Source: Bacillota bacterium (GTDB lineage: Bacteria; Bacillota_I; Bacilli_A; RF39; UBA660). From it: a stretch of DNA of 64,000 nt. This document shows, in pieces, positions 49,735 through 59,056 of the stretch (positions are counted from its first letter, which is position 1; the number at the start of each line of letters is the position of its first letter). Location: the NCBI GenBank assembly GCA_015059405.1, contig SVAL01000001.1:1-64000 (forward strand). Reading direction: 5' to 3'. The notes beneath the pieces were generated by a model. That model did no database searches and was not told the origin of the DNA. It worked only from the letters and a program-made list of their open reading frames with translations. The position numbers and the translations under genes are program-made.

Positions 49735-52427
49735 TGGAAAAATTAAGTAGTACAGAGATAAGAAATTTATGGATGAAATATTTTCAAAGTAAGGGACATA
49801 ATGTAATGGAAAGTGCTTCCTTAGTTCCTTATGATGATGATAGTTTATTATTTGTTAATGCAGGTGTAACACCATTAAAAAAATATTTTGATGGTAGTGT
49901 AGTTCCTGAAAATAAAAGAATAGCAACTATTCAAAAGTGTATTAGAACTAATGATATAGATAATGTTGGGGTTACTAAAAGACATCAAACATTCTTTGAA
50001 ATGATGGGTAACTTTTCAATAGGAGATTATTTTAAGGAAGAAGCATTAGAATTTGCATATGAATTTTTAACAGGTAGTGAATGGGCTAATATTCCTAAAG
50101 AAAAGATTTATGTAACAGTATATGCTAATGACAAAGTTGCTGCTGATAAATGGGTTAGTTTAGGACTAGATCCAGAACATGTAGTACCACTAGAAGGAAA
50201 CTTCTGGGAAATTGGAGAAGGACCTTGTGGACCTGATAGTGAAATATTCTTTGATAGAGGGGAAAGTTATGACCCTAATGGAGATGCATTAGAAAAGTTT
50301 AGAAATGATGAAGATCAAGAAAGATATTTGGAAATTTGGAATAATGTATTTAGTCAATATAATTCAAAACCAGGATTAAGTAGAAGTGAATATCCAGAGC
50401 TTCCTAATAAAAATATTGATACAGGTGCAGGACTAGAAAGATGGTGTTGTATATTCCAAGAAGTTGATTCAACATTTGATACTGATTTATTTGTACCTAT
50501 TATTAATAAAATAGAAGATTTATGTGAAAAAGAATATCATGGTGAAATGCCATTTAAAGTTATTGCAGATCACATTCGTGCTATTACTATGGCTTTATCT
50601 GATGGAGCTGTTTTTGAAAATACAGGACGCGGTTATGTTTTAAGAAGATTATTAAGACGTAGTGTTAGAATGGGTAAAAAGTTAGGAGTTAATGAACCTT
50701 TTATTTATAAATTAGTTGAAACAGTTGTTAGTATAATGAAAGAAAGTTATCCTGATTTAGAAAATACTAAGAGTGAAGTTAAAGCACTTGTTTTACAAGA
50801 AGAAGAATTATTCCATAAAACACTTGCTGCTGGTGAAAGAAGACTTACTCAATTAATTGAAGAAAGTGTAGATGGTACTATTAGTGGATATGATGCATTT
50901 AAATTATATGATACTTATGGATTCCCATTTGAACTTACATTAGAATATTTAGAAGAAGCTAATATGACTTGTGATAAAGAAGAATTTAGAAAATATATGG
51001 AAGAACAAAAGAAACTTGCTAAAGCTTCTTATAAACAAGATAGTGTTATGAATAGTCAAAATGAAGAATTATTAAATTTTAATGAAAAAAGTGAATTTGT
51101 TTATGATGAAGTAGAATTAAATTCTAAAGTAATTGGTCTTTTAAAAGATGGTAAATTTACTGATGTTTTAGACAGTGATGGATATGTTATTTTAGATAAG
51201 ACATGTTTTTATGCTACTAGTGGTGGTCAAGTATTTGATAAAGGTGGTATGAAAAGTGGTAATTTTAAAGCTAAAGTAGTTGATGTTATTAAAGCTCCTA
51301 ATGGGCAACATTTACATAAAGTAGAATTAGTTGATGGTAAAATTACTATTAATGAAAATGTTGAAATAAAGATAATGGAAAATGAAAGACTTGCTACTAT
51401 GGCTAATCATAGTGCTATTCATATTTTACAAAAAACATTACAAGAAGTTTTATCTAATAATGTTCATCAATCTGGTAGTTATGTAGATGATGATAGATTA
51501 AGATTTGATTTTACTTTTACTGGTAAAATATCAGAAGATGATATTTTAAAAGTAGAAGATGCTGCTAATGAAAGAGTAAATAGTGGAGTAGATAGTGAAA
51601 TTTCAGAAATGTCTTTAGAAGAAGCTAAAAAAATGGGTGCTATGGCATTATTTACTGAAAAGTATAAGGATATAGTTCGTGTTGTAAAACTTGGTGATTC
51701 TATTGAATTATGTGGTGGTACTCATGTTAAGAATACTTCTGATATTGGACGTATTGCTATCTTAAAATTAGAATCTAAAGGAAGTAATTTATATAGAATA
51801 GAAGCTGTTACTGGTTCTAGAATTGAAGCTAGTATTAGTGAATGTGTTTCTAATTATGTAGATGAAATTAAAAATCAATTAGAAAAAGCTAAAGAAATTC
51901 TAGAAGAAGCTAAAGCACTAGGACATGACTTAGAATTTGATATTATGTTAGATCAAGTTGAAATGAATTCTTATAATGCTATTATTTATAATCGTAATCA
52001 ACTTGAATATGTTCAAGGAGAAGTTAGAAAATTAGATAAAGAATTTAATAATATAAAGATGAATAATCTTGTTAGTGATTTAAGTTCATTTACTAGTAAG
52101 AAAGAAGAAATAAATGGTGTTAATGTAGTACTTGTACAAGTAGAAGGAATGGATGTACCATCTCTTAAAACTATTTCTGATAATTTAGTTAATCAATTAG
52201 GAGAAGCTTTTGTTCTTCTTGCTAATGTTAATGGAGAAAATGTTAACTTTGTTTCTCGTAGTACATGTTTAGTTAATGCTGGTATGGTTGTAAAAAGTGC
52301 TTCTCAAAGAAGTTTAGGTAATGGTGGAGGTAGTCCTACTTTTGCTCAAGGTGGAGGTAAAACTGCTGAGTTCATTAATGAAATATTTGATAATGTTAGA
52401 GAAGAAGTTAAGAATTTAAATAAATAG
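49734..52427 (+). CDS. alaS: Alanyl-tRNA synthetase
   Basis: Complete 897-residue enzyme. The class II core starts with STEIRNLWMKYFQSKGH, motif RRHQTFFEMMGNFSIGDYF-like KRHQTFFEMMGNFSIGDYF, and NIDTGAGLERW. The editing domain has HSAIH (about 558) and the CGGTH motif. A coiled linker and the C-Ala domain end with GNGGGSPTFAQGGGK. It is expressed from the T-box leader together with cmk and ends at a near-perfect palindromic terminator. Confidence 0.97.
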   Translation: MEKLSSTEIRNLWMKYFQSKGHNVMESASLVPYDDDSLLFVNAGVTPLKKYFDGSVVPENKRIATIQKCIRTNDIDNVGVTKRHQTFFEMMGNFSIGDYFKEEALEFAYEFLTGSEWANIPKEKIYVTVYANDKVAADKWVSLGLDPEHVVPLEGNFWEIGEGPCGPDSEIFFDRGESYDPNGDALEKFRNDEDQERYLEIWNNVFSQYNSKPGLSRSEYPELPNKNIDTGAGLERWCCIFQEVDSTFDTDLFVPIINKIEDLCEKEYHGEMPFKVIADHIRAITMALSDGAVFENTGRGYVLRRLLRRSVRMGKKLGVNEPFIYKLVETVVSIMKESYPDLENTKSEVKALVLQEEELFHKTLAAGERRLTQLIEESVDGTISGYDAFKLYDTYGFPFELTLEYLEEANMTCDKEEFRKYMEEQKKLAKASYKQDSVMNSQNEELLNFNEKSEFVYDEVELNSKVIGLLKDGKFTDVLDSDGYVILDKTCFYATSGGQVFDKGGMKSGNFKAKVVDVIKAPNGQHLHKVELVDGKITINENVEIKIMENERLATMANHSAIHILQKTLQEVLSNNVHQSGSYVDDDRLRFDFTFTGKISEDDILKVEDAANERVNSGVDSEISEMSLEEAKKMGAMALFTEKYKDIVRVVKLGDSIELCGGTHVKNTSDIGRIAILKLESKGSNLYRIEAVTGSRIEASISECVSNYVDEIKNQLEKAKEILEEAKALGHDLEFDIMLDQVEMNSYNAIIYNRNQLEYVQGEVRKLDKEFNNIKMNNLVSDLSSFTSKKEEINGVNVVLVQVEGMDVPSLKTISDNLVNQLGEAFVLLANVNGENVNFVSRSTCLVNAGMVVKSASQRSLGNGGGSPTFAQGGGKTAEFINEIFDNVREEVKNLNK

Positions 52428-52455
52428 AAAATGTCAATTGACATTTTCTTTTTTT
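52426..52455 (+). terminator. Intrinsic terminator of cmk-alaS
   Basis: AGAAAATGTCA and TGACATTTTCT form an almost perfect palindrome followed by seven T residues. Confidence 0.8.
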
Positions 52456-52507
52456 GTTTTAGTATTATTTTTTATATTTTATGATATTTTTATATTAGGT
52501 GAAGTTT

Positions 52508-54784
52508 ATGAATTTAAAGACAAAGAAAAATATATTATTAGTTTTATCTATTTTAAATACTATTATATGTTGTTTTTATTGTATTAATAATAGTATAAAT
52601 AGTTTTAATATTTCTAATTTAATAGTAGATTTATTTTTTATATTTTTAGCATTTATTCCATGTTTTTTAATTGCTTTTTATAAGAGATTTAATCATTTAT
52701 ATTATTTAACTATTTTTTATGGATTATTTGCTTTTTTAGGTATTAGTATTTCTACTTATATATTAAGTATGACTTCTATTTTAGTATCTTTTATTGAGTC
52801 TAAAGAAGAGAAGGGTAAGTTAATTAAAGTAATAAAAAGACATCCTTTGGTTATGAGTATAACTATTGTTTTATCGTGTGTATCTTGTTTAGCAATTGGA
52901 TCGGTGTTTGAATTTTTTTCTACGTTAACATATGGTTTTAGTATGTTAGGAGAATTAATTGCGACTATATTTTTATTTTTCTTAATTTTAATATGTAAAA
53001 AAGGATATTTGATATATAAAAATAAAGGTTCTATTAAAGATGGAATAATAGTGTCTTTACCATTTATACTTTATTCTATATATATTGGTTGTGGTCTTTT
53101 TTCAATGTATTTAGTAGAAGGATATAGTTTAGTATCAATTGAAAATATTATTACAGTTATTCTTTTATATATATTGGTTGGAATTTTTGAAGATTTTTTA
53201 ACTAGAGGAATAACTTTAAATATTTTACTTGATAAATATGGTAAGACAAAAAGAGGTATTTGGTTTTCGATATTTTTATCTAGTTTAATATTTGGTGCGA
53301 TTCATTTTACTAATATTTTTACAGGAGCATCTTTTGAGGGGGTATTAATACAAGTAATTTCTGCAACTTGTATTGGTATGTATTTTTCAGCTATATATTT
53401 AAGAAGTGGTAGTGTTTGGGTTGTTGCGTTACTTCATGGTTTTTATGATGTTGTTGTGAGTATTCCATCTTTCTTTGATGTTAAAGAAATTGTTGATGTT
53501 TCTTCAGAATATGGAGATACTATTTCTAATTATAGTTGGAGTAATTTAATTATTGGTTTAATATTTATATTATTAACTTTATTTTTACTTAGAAAGAAAA
53601 AATTTGATGAAGTATATTATCGTGTTAATGACAAAGAATATGTTAAACCTAAAGAGAATTTAGCTTCATATGTATTAATTGGTGTTGGTAGTGGAATGAT
53701 ATTATCTTTTGCAGTTTCTTCAGCTAATGTTATGTTCCAGTTAAAAGATTACTCAAAAGATTTATATGATAAACTTCCTATATCTTGGGATTATCAATAT
53801 CAATATGGACTTATATATAATAATGGATATTTAGATTATGATAATATGAATGATACTAGTAAGATGATGATTGCGTTTTCTAATATAGATAAAATTGTAG
53901 AAGTAGAAGAAAAGGAAATTGATAAAGATATAATTACATATATATCTAAAGAAGATATTATTGATAGTTTTAAAGATATTTTTAATAAAGCTAAAAATAT
54001 TAATTATTTAGATTTTAATTATAGTAATAAAACTAGTTGTAGTTATGAAAATAATAATTTTAGGTATAAATGTATTACTAAGAGTAATTCTTCAGATAAT
54101 TATTCTGATAATGTAAGGGTATATTCTAATATTGAAAAGGTTATTTTAACAGGAGATTCTACAGTAGAATTAAGTGTTTATTATTTAGTTGAAGATTTAA
54201 ATACTAATACTTTGTATTTAGATAGTAATTTAAAAACAGTTTATAAATATGATTCTAATATTAAAGATTTAACTGGTGTTGTATATAATGAAAATGATGA
54301 ATTTAATAAAGAGTTTTGGGATAGTATTAAAGAAAAGAATAATGGATTTATTCCTACTTACAAAATTAGTTTAGAATTAAATGATTTTGGAAATAGTTTA
54401 TATTTTGTTAGTAGTGAACTTGATAAAGAAAGTATAGAAAATAATTATTCTATTGAAAAGGATAAATCTTCATTAAATAAGTATATTAGTGATAATTATT
54501 CATTTGTTTATGATAATGATTTTAAAGTAATTAGTATTAATAATTATTTGGTTTTAAAATATAAAGAAGAAACGGTTTTAAAAATTGATATTATTTCTAG
54601 TGACGATTGGTTAGATAAGTATAAAGAAAGTAATAATATAACTTTAGGTAATAATATTTATCATAATATTTTAAATGATTATTATATATATAAAGATGAG
54701 TTTTATGTAATTAGTATTTATACTGAAGATGTTGTTTTAAAAAATAAGTTATTAGAATTAGTTTCTAGTATTAGTTTTAAATAG
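52508..54784 (+). CDS. CPBP-type intramembrane protease-like protein with large extracellular domain
   Basis: A 758-residue protein whose first 370 residues contain about ten membrane helices, including a CPBP (CAAX/ABI) domain. The expected catalytic elements are GIFEDFLTRG (Glu-Asp where Glu-Glu is usual), LIFGAIHFTN and VALLHGFYDVV. A further membrane segment (YVLIGVGSGMILSFAVSSANV) leads into about 350 residues with no recognised domain, rich in Asn, Asp, Ser and Tyr and probably outside the cell. ATG 52508 follows AGGTGA. It precedes the largest BspA-repeat prepilin gene; a processing role for that surface protein is only a positional idea. Confidence 0.8.
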   Translation: MNLKTKKNILLVLSILNTIICCFYCINNSINSFNISNLIVDLFFIFLAFIPCFLIAFYKRFNHLYYLTIFYGLFAFLGISISTYILSMTSILVSFIESKEEKGKLIKVIKRHPLVMSITIVLSCVSCLAIGSVFEFFSTLTYGFSMLGELIATIFLFFLILICKKGYLIYKNKGSIKDGIIVSLPFILYSIYIGCGLFSMYLVEGYSLVSIENIITVILLYILVGIFEDFLTRGITLNILLDKYGKTKRGIWFSIFLSSLIFGAIHFTNIFTGASFEGVLIQVISATCIGMYFSAIYLRSGSVWVVALLHGFYDVVVSIPSFFDVKEIVDVSSEYGDTISNYSWSNLIIGLIFILLTLFLLRKKKFDEVYYRVNDKEYVKPKENLASYVLIGVGSGMILSFAVSSANVMFQLKDYSKDLYDKLPISWDYQYQYGLIYNNGYLDYDNMNDTSKMMIAFSNIDKIVEVEEKEIDKDIITYISKEDIIDSFKDIFNKAKNINYLDFNYSNKTSCSYENNNFRYKCITKSNSSDNYSDNVRVYSNIEKVILTGDSTVELSVYYLVEDLNTNTLYLDSNLKTVYKYDSNIKDLTGVVYNENDEFNKEFWDSIKEKNNGFIPTYKISLELNDFGNSLYFVSSELDKESIENNYSIEKDKSSLNKYISDNYSFVYDNDFKVISINNYLVLKYKEETVLKIDIISSDDWLDKYKESNNITLGNNIYHNILNDYYIYKDEFYVISIYTEDVVLKNKLLELVSSISFK

Positions 54785-54812
54785 AAAGAATATTATAAAT
54801 ATTCTTTCTTTT
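54783..54812 (+). terminator. Intrinsic terminator
   Basis: A 12-base AT-rich stem beginning AGAAAGAATA with a three-base loop, followed by a short T run. Confidence 0.65.
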
Positions 54813-54873
54813 AAATTGATTTTATCTTTAATGAGTGATAAAATTTTATTATGATAGGTGGATAGGTGATACT

Positions 54874-57714
54874 ATGAAAAAGTTAAATAGGAGAGGTTTT
54901 ACTGTTGTTGAGTTAACATTAAGTTTTCTTTTTGTATTTACAGTTGCATTTGGTATGTATGAACTTGTTTTTAATTATCGTTCTAGACAAAATGAAGAGT
55001 CTATTAAATCTCAACTTGCTGATTATACAAATCAAGTTACTTTGGCTATTCAAGGTGATATTGCAGAAAGAACTTTAAAGAGTATAGACTATTGTACTGT
55101 TAATGGTGTTTTAATTGATAGATGTCTTGTTTTATATTTTAATGATGGTACAAGTAAACAATTAGCTATTGAATCTGATTATAAAGTATATCAAGGTGAA
55201 GTATATAATATTAATTATATTGTATATGGTGGTATTATCTATGAATCAAGTGATGCTATTTTATTAGATTATAGGGCTAGTTATATGCTTTATAATACGT
55301 ATGATAGTGATGAGTTGGAAGATGAGAATGTAAAAGTATATAAAATAAGTATTCCTATTTATCATAATGATTTAGAGGGAGATCGTGGTATTAATATTGT
55401 TGCGGTTGCTTATGATTATGAAGAAGGAGTAGATTCTGGTGGACAAGCATTTATTCCTGATAATATAGAAGTTCCTGATACTACTCTTATGGCTTACAAT
55501 GGGGGAATTGGTTTTTGGAAATATTCGACAAAAATAAAAACGGTTACTTTCCAAAAATCTATTAATGTTCCTAGTAATGCAATAGAAAAATGGGATATGT
55601 CATTTAAAGGAAATGGAAAAGTAATGGCATATATTCTAGATTCTGGTACTCCTGGGTATTATGATTTATATATTCAAGGTGCAGGTGATAGTGTTTATGC
55701 TCATCCTGATAGTTCTAAAGTTTTTTATAATTTTACTTATTTAGATAAAATTAATAATATAGATAATTTTGATACATCTTATGCTTATAATATGGCTAAT
55801 ATGTTTAATAATGCTGGTGTTCAAAGTTCAACTTTTAGTTTGGATTTAGGTTCTAAATTTAATACTAAGAATGTTAATAATATGTATGCAATGTTTTATC
55901 ATACAGGTCATAATAGTAGGTCTTTTACTTTAGATTTAGGAGATAATTTTGATACAAGTAATGTTACTAATATGTATTATATGTTTGCATATACTGGATA
56001 TTCTGGTACTAATTTTGTGCTTGATTTAGGTACTAAGTTTAATACTAGTAAAGTTAAAGATATGTCAGCAATGTTTTATCAAACAGGAAGAAATTCTTCT
56101 AATTTCCAATTAAATTTAAGAGGTAATTTTGATACTTCTAATGTTAAAAAGTTTAGTTATATGTTTAATCAAACTGGTTATAATAGTAATAAATTTAATC
56201 TTAATTTAGGAACTAAATTTGATACTAAGAGTGGTACTAGTATGGAGTATATGTTCTATCAAACGGGATATACAAATCCTAATTTTACTCTTAGTTTAGG
56301 AAGTTTATTTGATACAAGTAATGTTACTGATATGAGTTATATGTTCTTTAAAACTGGTTATGGTAGTAATGTATTTAGTCTTAGTTTAGGAAGTAAATTT
56401 GATACAAGTAAAGTTACTGATATGAGTTATATGTTCCAAGATATGGGAAGAAGAAGTACTAATAGTAGTTTTGTATTAAATTTAGGAAGTTTATTTGATA
56501 CAAGTAATGTTACTAATATGAGTTATATGTTTTATGGAGTAGGTTATAGTGCACCTAATTTTACTTTAACTCTAGGAGATAAATTTATTACTAATAATGT
56601 AACTAATATGATGAACATGTTTGATTCTACTGGTTATAATAGTAGTAAGTTTACTTTAAATTTAGGTAGTAAGTTTGATACTAGTAGTGTTACTAATATG
56701 TATTCTATGTTTTATCAAACTGGTTATAAGAGTCCTGTATTTACTTTAACTTTGGGTAGTAAGTTTGATACTAGTCATGTTATTGATATGGGGTCTATGT
56801 TTAATGGGACTGGTTATAGTAGTAAAGTCTTTACCCTTGATTTAGGAGAAAGGTTTGATACTGGTAGAGTTACTAATATGAAGTATATGTTTGCATATAC
56901 TGGATATAGTAGTATTGATAGTAATTACAAAATAGATTTAGGTAGTAATTTTAATACTGGTAAAGTAGAAAATATGCTAGGTATGTTTTATAAGACTGGT
57001 TATAGTGCACCAAAGTTTGAATTATTCTTAAGAGAAAAATTTGATACTAGTACAGTTGTTGATATGACTGGAATGTTCCAAGAAGTAGGATATAAAAGTA
57101 CAGTCTTTAAGTTAACTTTAGGTGATCACTTTGATACAAGTAATGTAGTTAATTTAGCTGGTATGTTTTATAAAGCTGGATATAGTAGTAGTGCTTATAC
57201 TTTAACTTTGGGAGATTTATTTGATACTAGTAAAGCTTCTAATTTATATTTGATGTTTGCGTATAATGGATATAGTAATCCTAATTTTGAATTAAATTTA
57301 GGTTCTGCTTTTAATACTAGTAATGCACTTGATATGCACAGTATGTTTGAATATACAGGGTATAGAAATAAGAACTTTAGATTAGATTTAGGAGATAATT
57401 TTGATACTAGTAAAGTAGTTAATATGGAAAGAATGTTCTATAATACTTGTTATAGTTGTGAAGTCTTTACTTTTGATATTGGAGGTAAATTCTATTTAAA
57501 TAGTGCTACTAATATGAAAAATATGTTCCATAATAATAGAGCAACTACTTTAAATTTAAATAAATCTAGTTTTAATAAAAATGTTGATTTAACAGGAATT
57601 TTCTCATTTGATGAAGTTATTCCAAATACAACAGTAAAAGTAAAAACTCAAAATGATAAAGAATTATTAGATTCTAAAAAGGTTAATGCACAAGTAAATG
57701 TTGTAGTAGGTTAA
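54874..57714 (+). CDS. Prepilin-like protein with about 20 BspA/DUF285 repeats
   Basis: A 946-residue surface protein. The class III leader is MKKLNRRG, then FTVVELTLSFLFVFTVAFG with Glu at mature position 5. Residues about 30-205 form a pilin-like head with several Cys. The KWDMSFKGNGKVMAYI / YYDLYIQGAGDSVYA module follows. About 20 units of 30 residues then run to near residue 900 (FDTSNVTNMYYMFAYTGYSGTNFVLDLGTK type). The last 45 residues are different and could cap the ladder. Start ATG 54874 has TAGGTGAT upstream. Unlike the two smaller paralogs it has no poly-G promoter. BspA-type repeats in known proteins bind host or bacterial surfaces; function here is inferred. Confidence 0.88.
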   Translation: MKKLNRRGFTVVELTLSFLFVFTVAFGMYELVFNYRSRQNEESIKSQLADYTNQVTLAIQGDIAERTLKSIDYCTVNGVLIDRCLVLYFNDGTSKQLAIESDYKVYQGEVYNINYIVYGGIIYESSDAILLDYRASYMLYNTYDSDELEDENVKVYKISIPIYHNDLEGDRGINIVAVAYDYEEGVDSGGQAFIPDNIEVPDTTLMAYNGGIGFWKYSTKIKTVTFQKSINVPSNAIEKWDMSFKGNGKVMAYILDSGTPGYYDLYIQGAGDSVYAHPDSSKVFYNFTYLDKINNIDNFDTSYAYNMANMFNNAGVQSSTFSLDLGSKFNTKNVNNMYAMFYHTGHNSRSFTLDLGDNFDTSNVTNMYYMFAYTGYSGTNFVLDLGTKFNTSKVKDMSAMFYQTGRNSSNFQLNLRGNFDTSNVKKFSYMFNQTGYNSNKFNLNLGTKFDTKSGTSMEYMFYQTGYTNPNFTLSLGSLFDTSNVTDMSYMFFKTGYGSNVFSLSLGSKFDTSKVTDMSYMFQDMGRRSTNSSFVLNLGSLFDTSNVTNMSYMFYGVGYSAPNFTLTLGDKFITNNVTNMMNMFDSTGYNSSKFTLNLGSKFDTSSVTNMYSMFYQTGYKSPVFTLTLGSKFDTSHVIDMGSMFNGTGYSSKVFTLDLGERFDTGRVTNMKYMFAYTGYSSIDSNYKIDLGSNFNTGKVENMLGMFYKTGYSAPKFELFLREKFDTSTVVDMTGMFQEVGYKSTVFKLTLGDHFDTSNVVNLAGMFYKAGYSSSAYTLTLGDLFDTSKASNLYLMFAYNGYSNPNFELNLGSAFNTSNALDMHSMFEYTGYRNKNFRLDLGDNFDTSKVVNMERMFYNTCYSCEVFTFDIGGKFYLNSATNMKNMFHNNRATTLNLNKSSFNKNVDLTGIFSFDEVIPNTTVKVKTQNDKELLDSKKVNAQVNVVVG
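55764..57520 (+). repeat. Tandem 90-bp coding repeats
   Basis: About 20 in-frame units of 90 bp, each coding a 30-residue BspA/DUF285-type repeat with Phe-Asp-Thr at the start, Met-x-x-Met-Phe in the middle and Leu-x-Leu-Gly at the end. Units differ from each other at many bases, so this is an old array under selection rather than a fresh expansion. One unit (RRSTNSSFVLNLG) and one other (TGYSSIDSNYKIDLG) carry small insertions. Confidence 0.85.
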
Positions 57715-57737
57715 AAGTAGGTATTCCTACTTTTTTC
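57713..57737 (+). terminator. Intrinsic terminator of the large prepilin-BspA gene
   Basis: AAAAGTAGG and CCTACTTTT pair around TATT and are followed by T residues. Confidence 0.75.
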
Positions 57738-57800
57738 TTTTTATAAAAAAAGACTATTTTATTAAGTGATTTTATGTTATTATAATAATAGGGTGATAGT

Positions 57801-58382
57801 ATGAAGATACCATTGAGATTTCAAATAACAGAATTTGATTGTGGAACAGTAGCGTTACAAAATGCGATTAGTTATTTATATGATAGGGAAAATGTTCCTG
57901 CAGAACTTATAAGAGCTATTTCTATTTATACGGTTAACTGTTATGATGAAAGAGGTAATATTTCAGAATCTGGTGTGACTAGAGATGTTATGGAAAACAT
58001 GACAGTTTGGATTGATAATTTTTTAGGACAATGTCATTTTGGACTTGATTGTCGTAGATTTGTTGGTGAAAGTATCAATCTTGAAGAAATTAAGAATTGT
58101 GTTGATGATCGTGGGTGTGTTTTATTTAAAACTTATCGTAATGGAGAAGAACATTTTGTTATTATTACAATGATGGATGCAGATTTCTTATATATATGGG
58201 ACTCTTATTACTTAGGAGAAACATATTATGATACTGAAAGAAAAATCTCTATTATATTTAATAAACCATTTCATTATAATAGAAAAGTATCTATTGATAG
58301 GTTCTTAGATGAACGTGCTAAAGACTTTGCTTTAGGTCCAGTTAATGAAAGAGAAGTTTTATTATTTAAAAAGATGTTTTAA
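57801..58382 (+). CDS. C39-like cysteine peptidase family protein
   Basis: A 193-residue protein with the C39/papain-like pattern. An oxyanion Gln and nucleophile Cys are in RFQITEFDCGTVALQNAISYL (Cys14). The His is in EEHFVIITMMDADFLYIWDSY, where an Asp follows at the right distance. In known C39 peptidases this fold cleaves leader peptides after double glycine, but stand-alone members have various roles. No signal peptide or membrane segment is visible, so it is probably cytoplasmic. It follows the large repeat prepilin gene but has its own TATAAT at 57781-57786. Confidence 0.75.
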   Translation: MKIPLRFQITEFDCGTVALQNAISYLYDRENVPAELIRAISIYTVNCYDERGNISESGVTRDVMENMTVWIDNFLGQCHFGLDCRRFVGESINLEEIKNCVDDRGCVLFKTYRNGEEHFVIITMMDADFLYIWDSYYLGETYYDTERKISIIFNKPFHYNRKVSIDRFLDERAKDFALGPVNEREVLLFKKMF

Positions 58383-58404
58383 GAGTAGAAATACTCTTTT
58401 TTTT
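58381..58404 (+). terminator. Intrinsic terminator
   Basis: AAGAGTA and TACTCTT pair around a GAAA tetraloop and precede a T run. Confidence 0.75.
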
Positions 58405-58460
58405 ATTTTTTGATTATTTCTTGTTTTTTTGAACATTATATATATGAAAGGAGAAATAAT

Positions 58461-58688
58461 ATGTTAAATTTTATGGAAGTACCTAATGATATTTTGACTG
58501 GTAAAGATTTAGATTATCTTAGTGATATGTTTGAATGGAATTATATTGCATTTAAAAAGACTAATACAGCAGTAGGTATTGTAGGTGATCAAGAAATTGT
58601 TTCGTATTTAGAAAAAGGTGTTAAGTTATTTGAATCTAATTTAATTAGTGTATTAAATATTTTAGAAAGTAGGGGATGTAATGAATAA
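58461..58688 (+). CDS. Small helical protein upstream of cotF-like gene
   Basis: A 75-residue protein (MLNFMEVPNDILTGKDLDYLSDMFEWNYIAFKKTN...), helical throughout. It overlaps the CotF-like gene by eight bases. Its pattern (ILTGKDLDYLSDMF..., then an amphipathic helix ending in NILES) resembles half of a coat-F type helical hairpin. It is likely a co-folded partner or paralog of the next gene product. ATG 58461 follows a strong AAAGGAGA. Family assignment is tentative. Confidence 0.65.
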   Translation: MLNFMEVPNDILTGKDLDYLSDMFEWNYIAFKKTNTAVGIVGDQEIVSYLEKGVKLFESNLISVLNILESRGCNE

Positions 58689-58995
58689 TCAAATTTCTAA
58701 TCCAAAAGTAGAAGTTAGTAGTGGTATTAATTTAAATGATAAAGATTATATTACTTGTCTTTTATCAACTTTAAAAGAATTATCTAAAGGATATGTAACA
58801 GCAATGACTGAAGCTAGTTGTGAAGCTTTATATAATACTTATAAAGAAGCTTTTTTAAATATTAGTATACTTCAAAGAGAAGTATATGAATTAATGTTTA
58901 GAAAAGGATGGTATCAACTAGATGCGAGTGATTCTAATAAAATTAATAATAAATTTAATACTTTAAATCAAGAATACCATGATTTAAGTCTTTAA
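58681..58995 (+). CDS. CotF-like spore coat protein
   Basis: A 104-residue protein with the coat F domain pattern: NDKDYITCLLSTLKELSKGYVTAMTEASCEALYNTYKEAFLNISILQREVYELMFRKGWYQLDAS. The GY-x-x-A-x-x-EAS element and the terminal MxxKGWYQ motif are typical of CotF-family coat proteins. It fits a spore former, in agreement with the SpoIIGA-SigE pair 4 kb downstream. A terminator follows at once. Confidence 0.85.
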   Translation: MNNQISNPKVEVSSGINLNDKDYITCLLSTLKELSKGYVTAMTEASCEALYNTYKEAFLNISILQREVYELMFRKGWYQLDASDSNKINNKFNTLNQEYHDLSL

Positions 58996-59018
58996 AAGTC
59001 TATTTAGACTTTTTTTTA
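58994..59018 (+). terminator. Intrinsic terminator of the CotF-like pair
   Basis: AAAAGTCTA and TAGACTTTT pair across a short T loop and are followed by T residues. Confidence 0.7.
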
Positions 59019-59056
59019 TTTAATTATTTAGTTATAATTATTTTAGGTGGTAATCT

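Noticed and set aside
55764-57520. Periodic 90-bp repeats considered as a CRISPR array
   Set aside because: The periodicity is in frame and codes a regular 30-residue protein repeat; there are no identical repeats with unique spacers and no cas genes.
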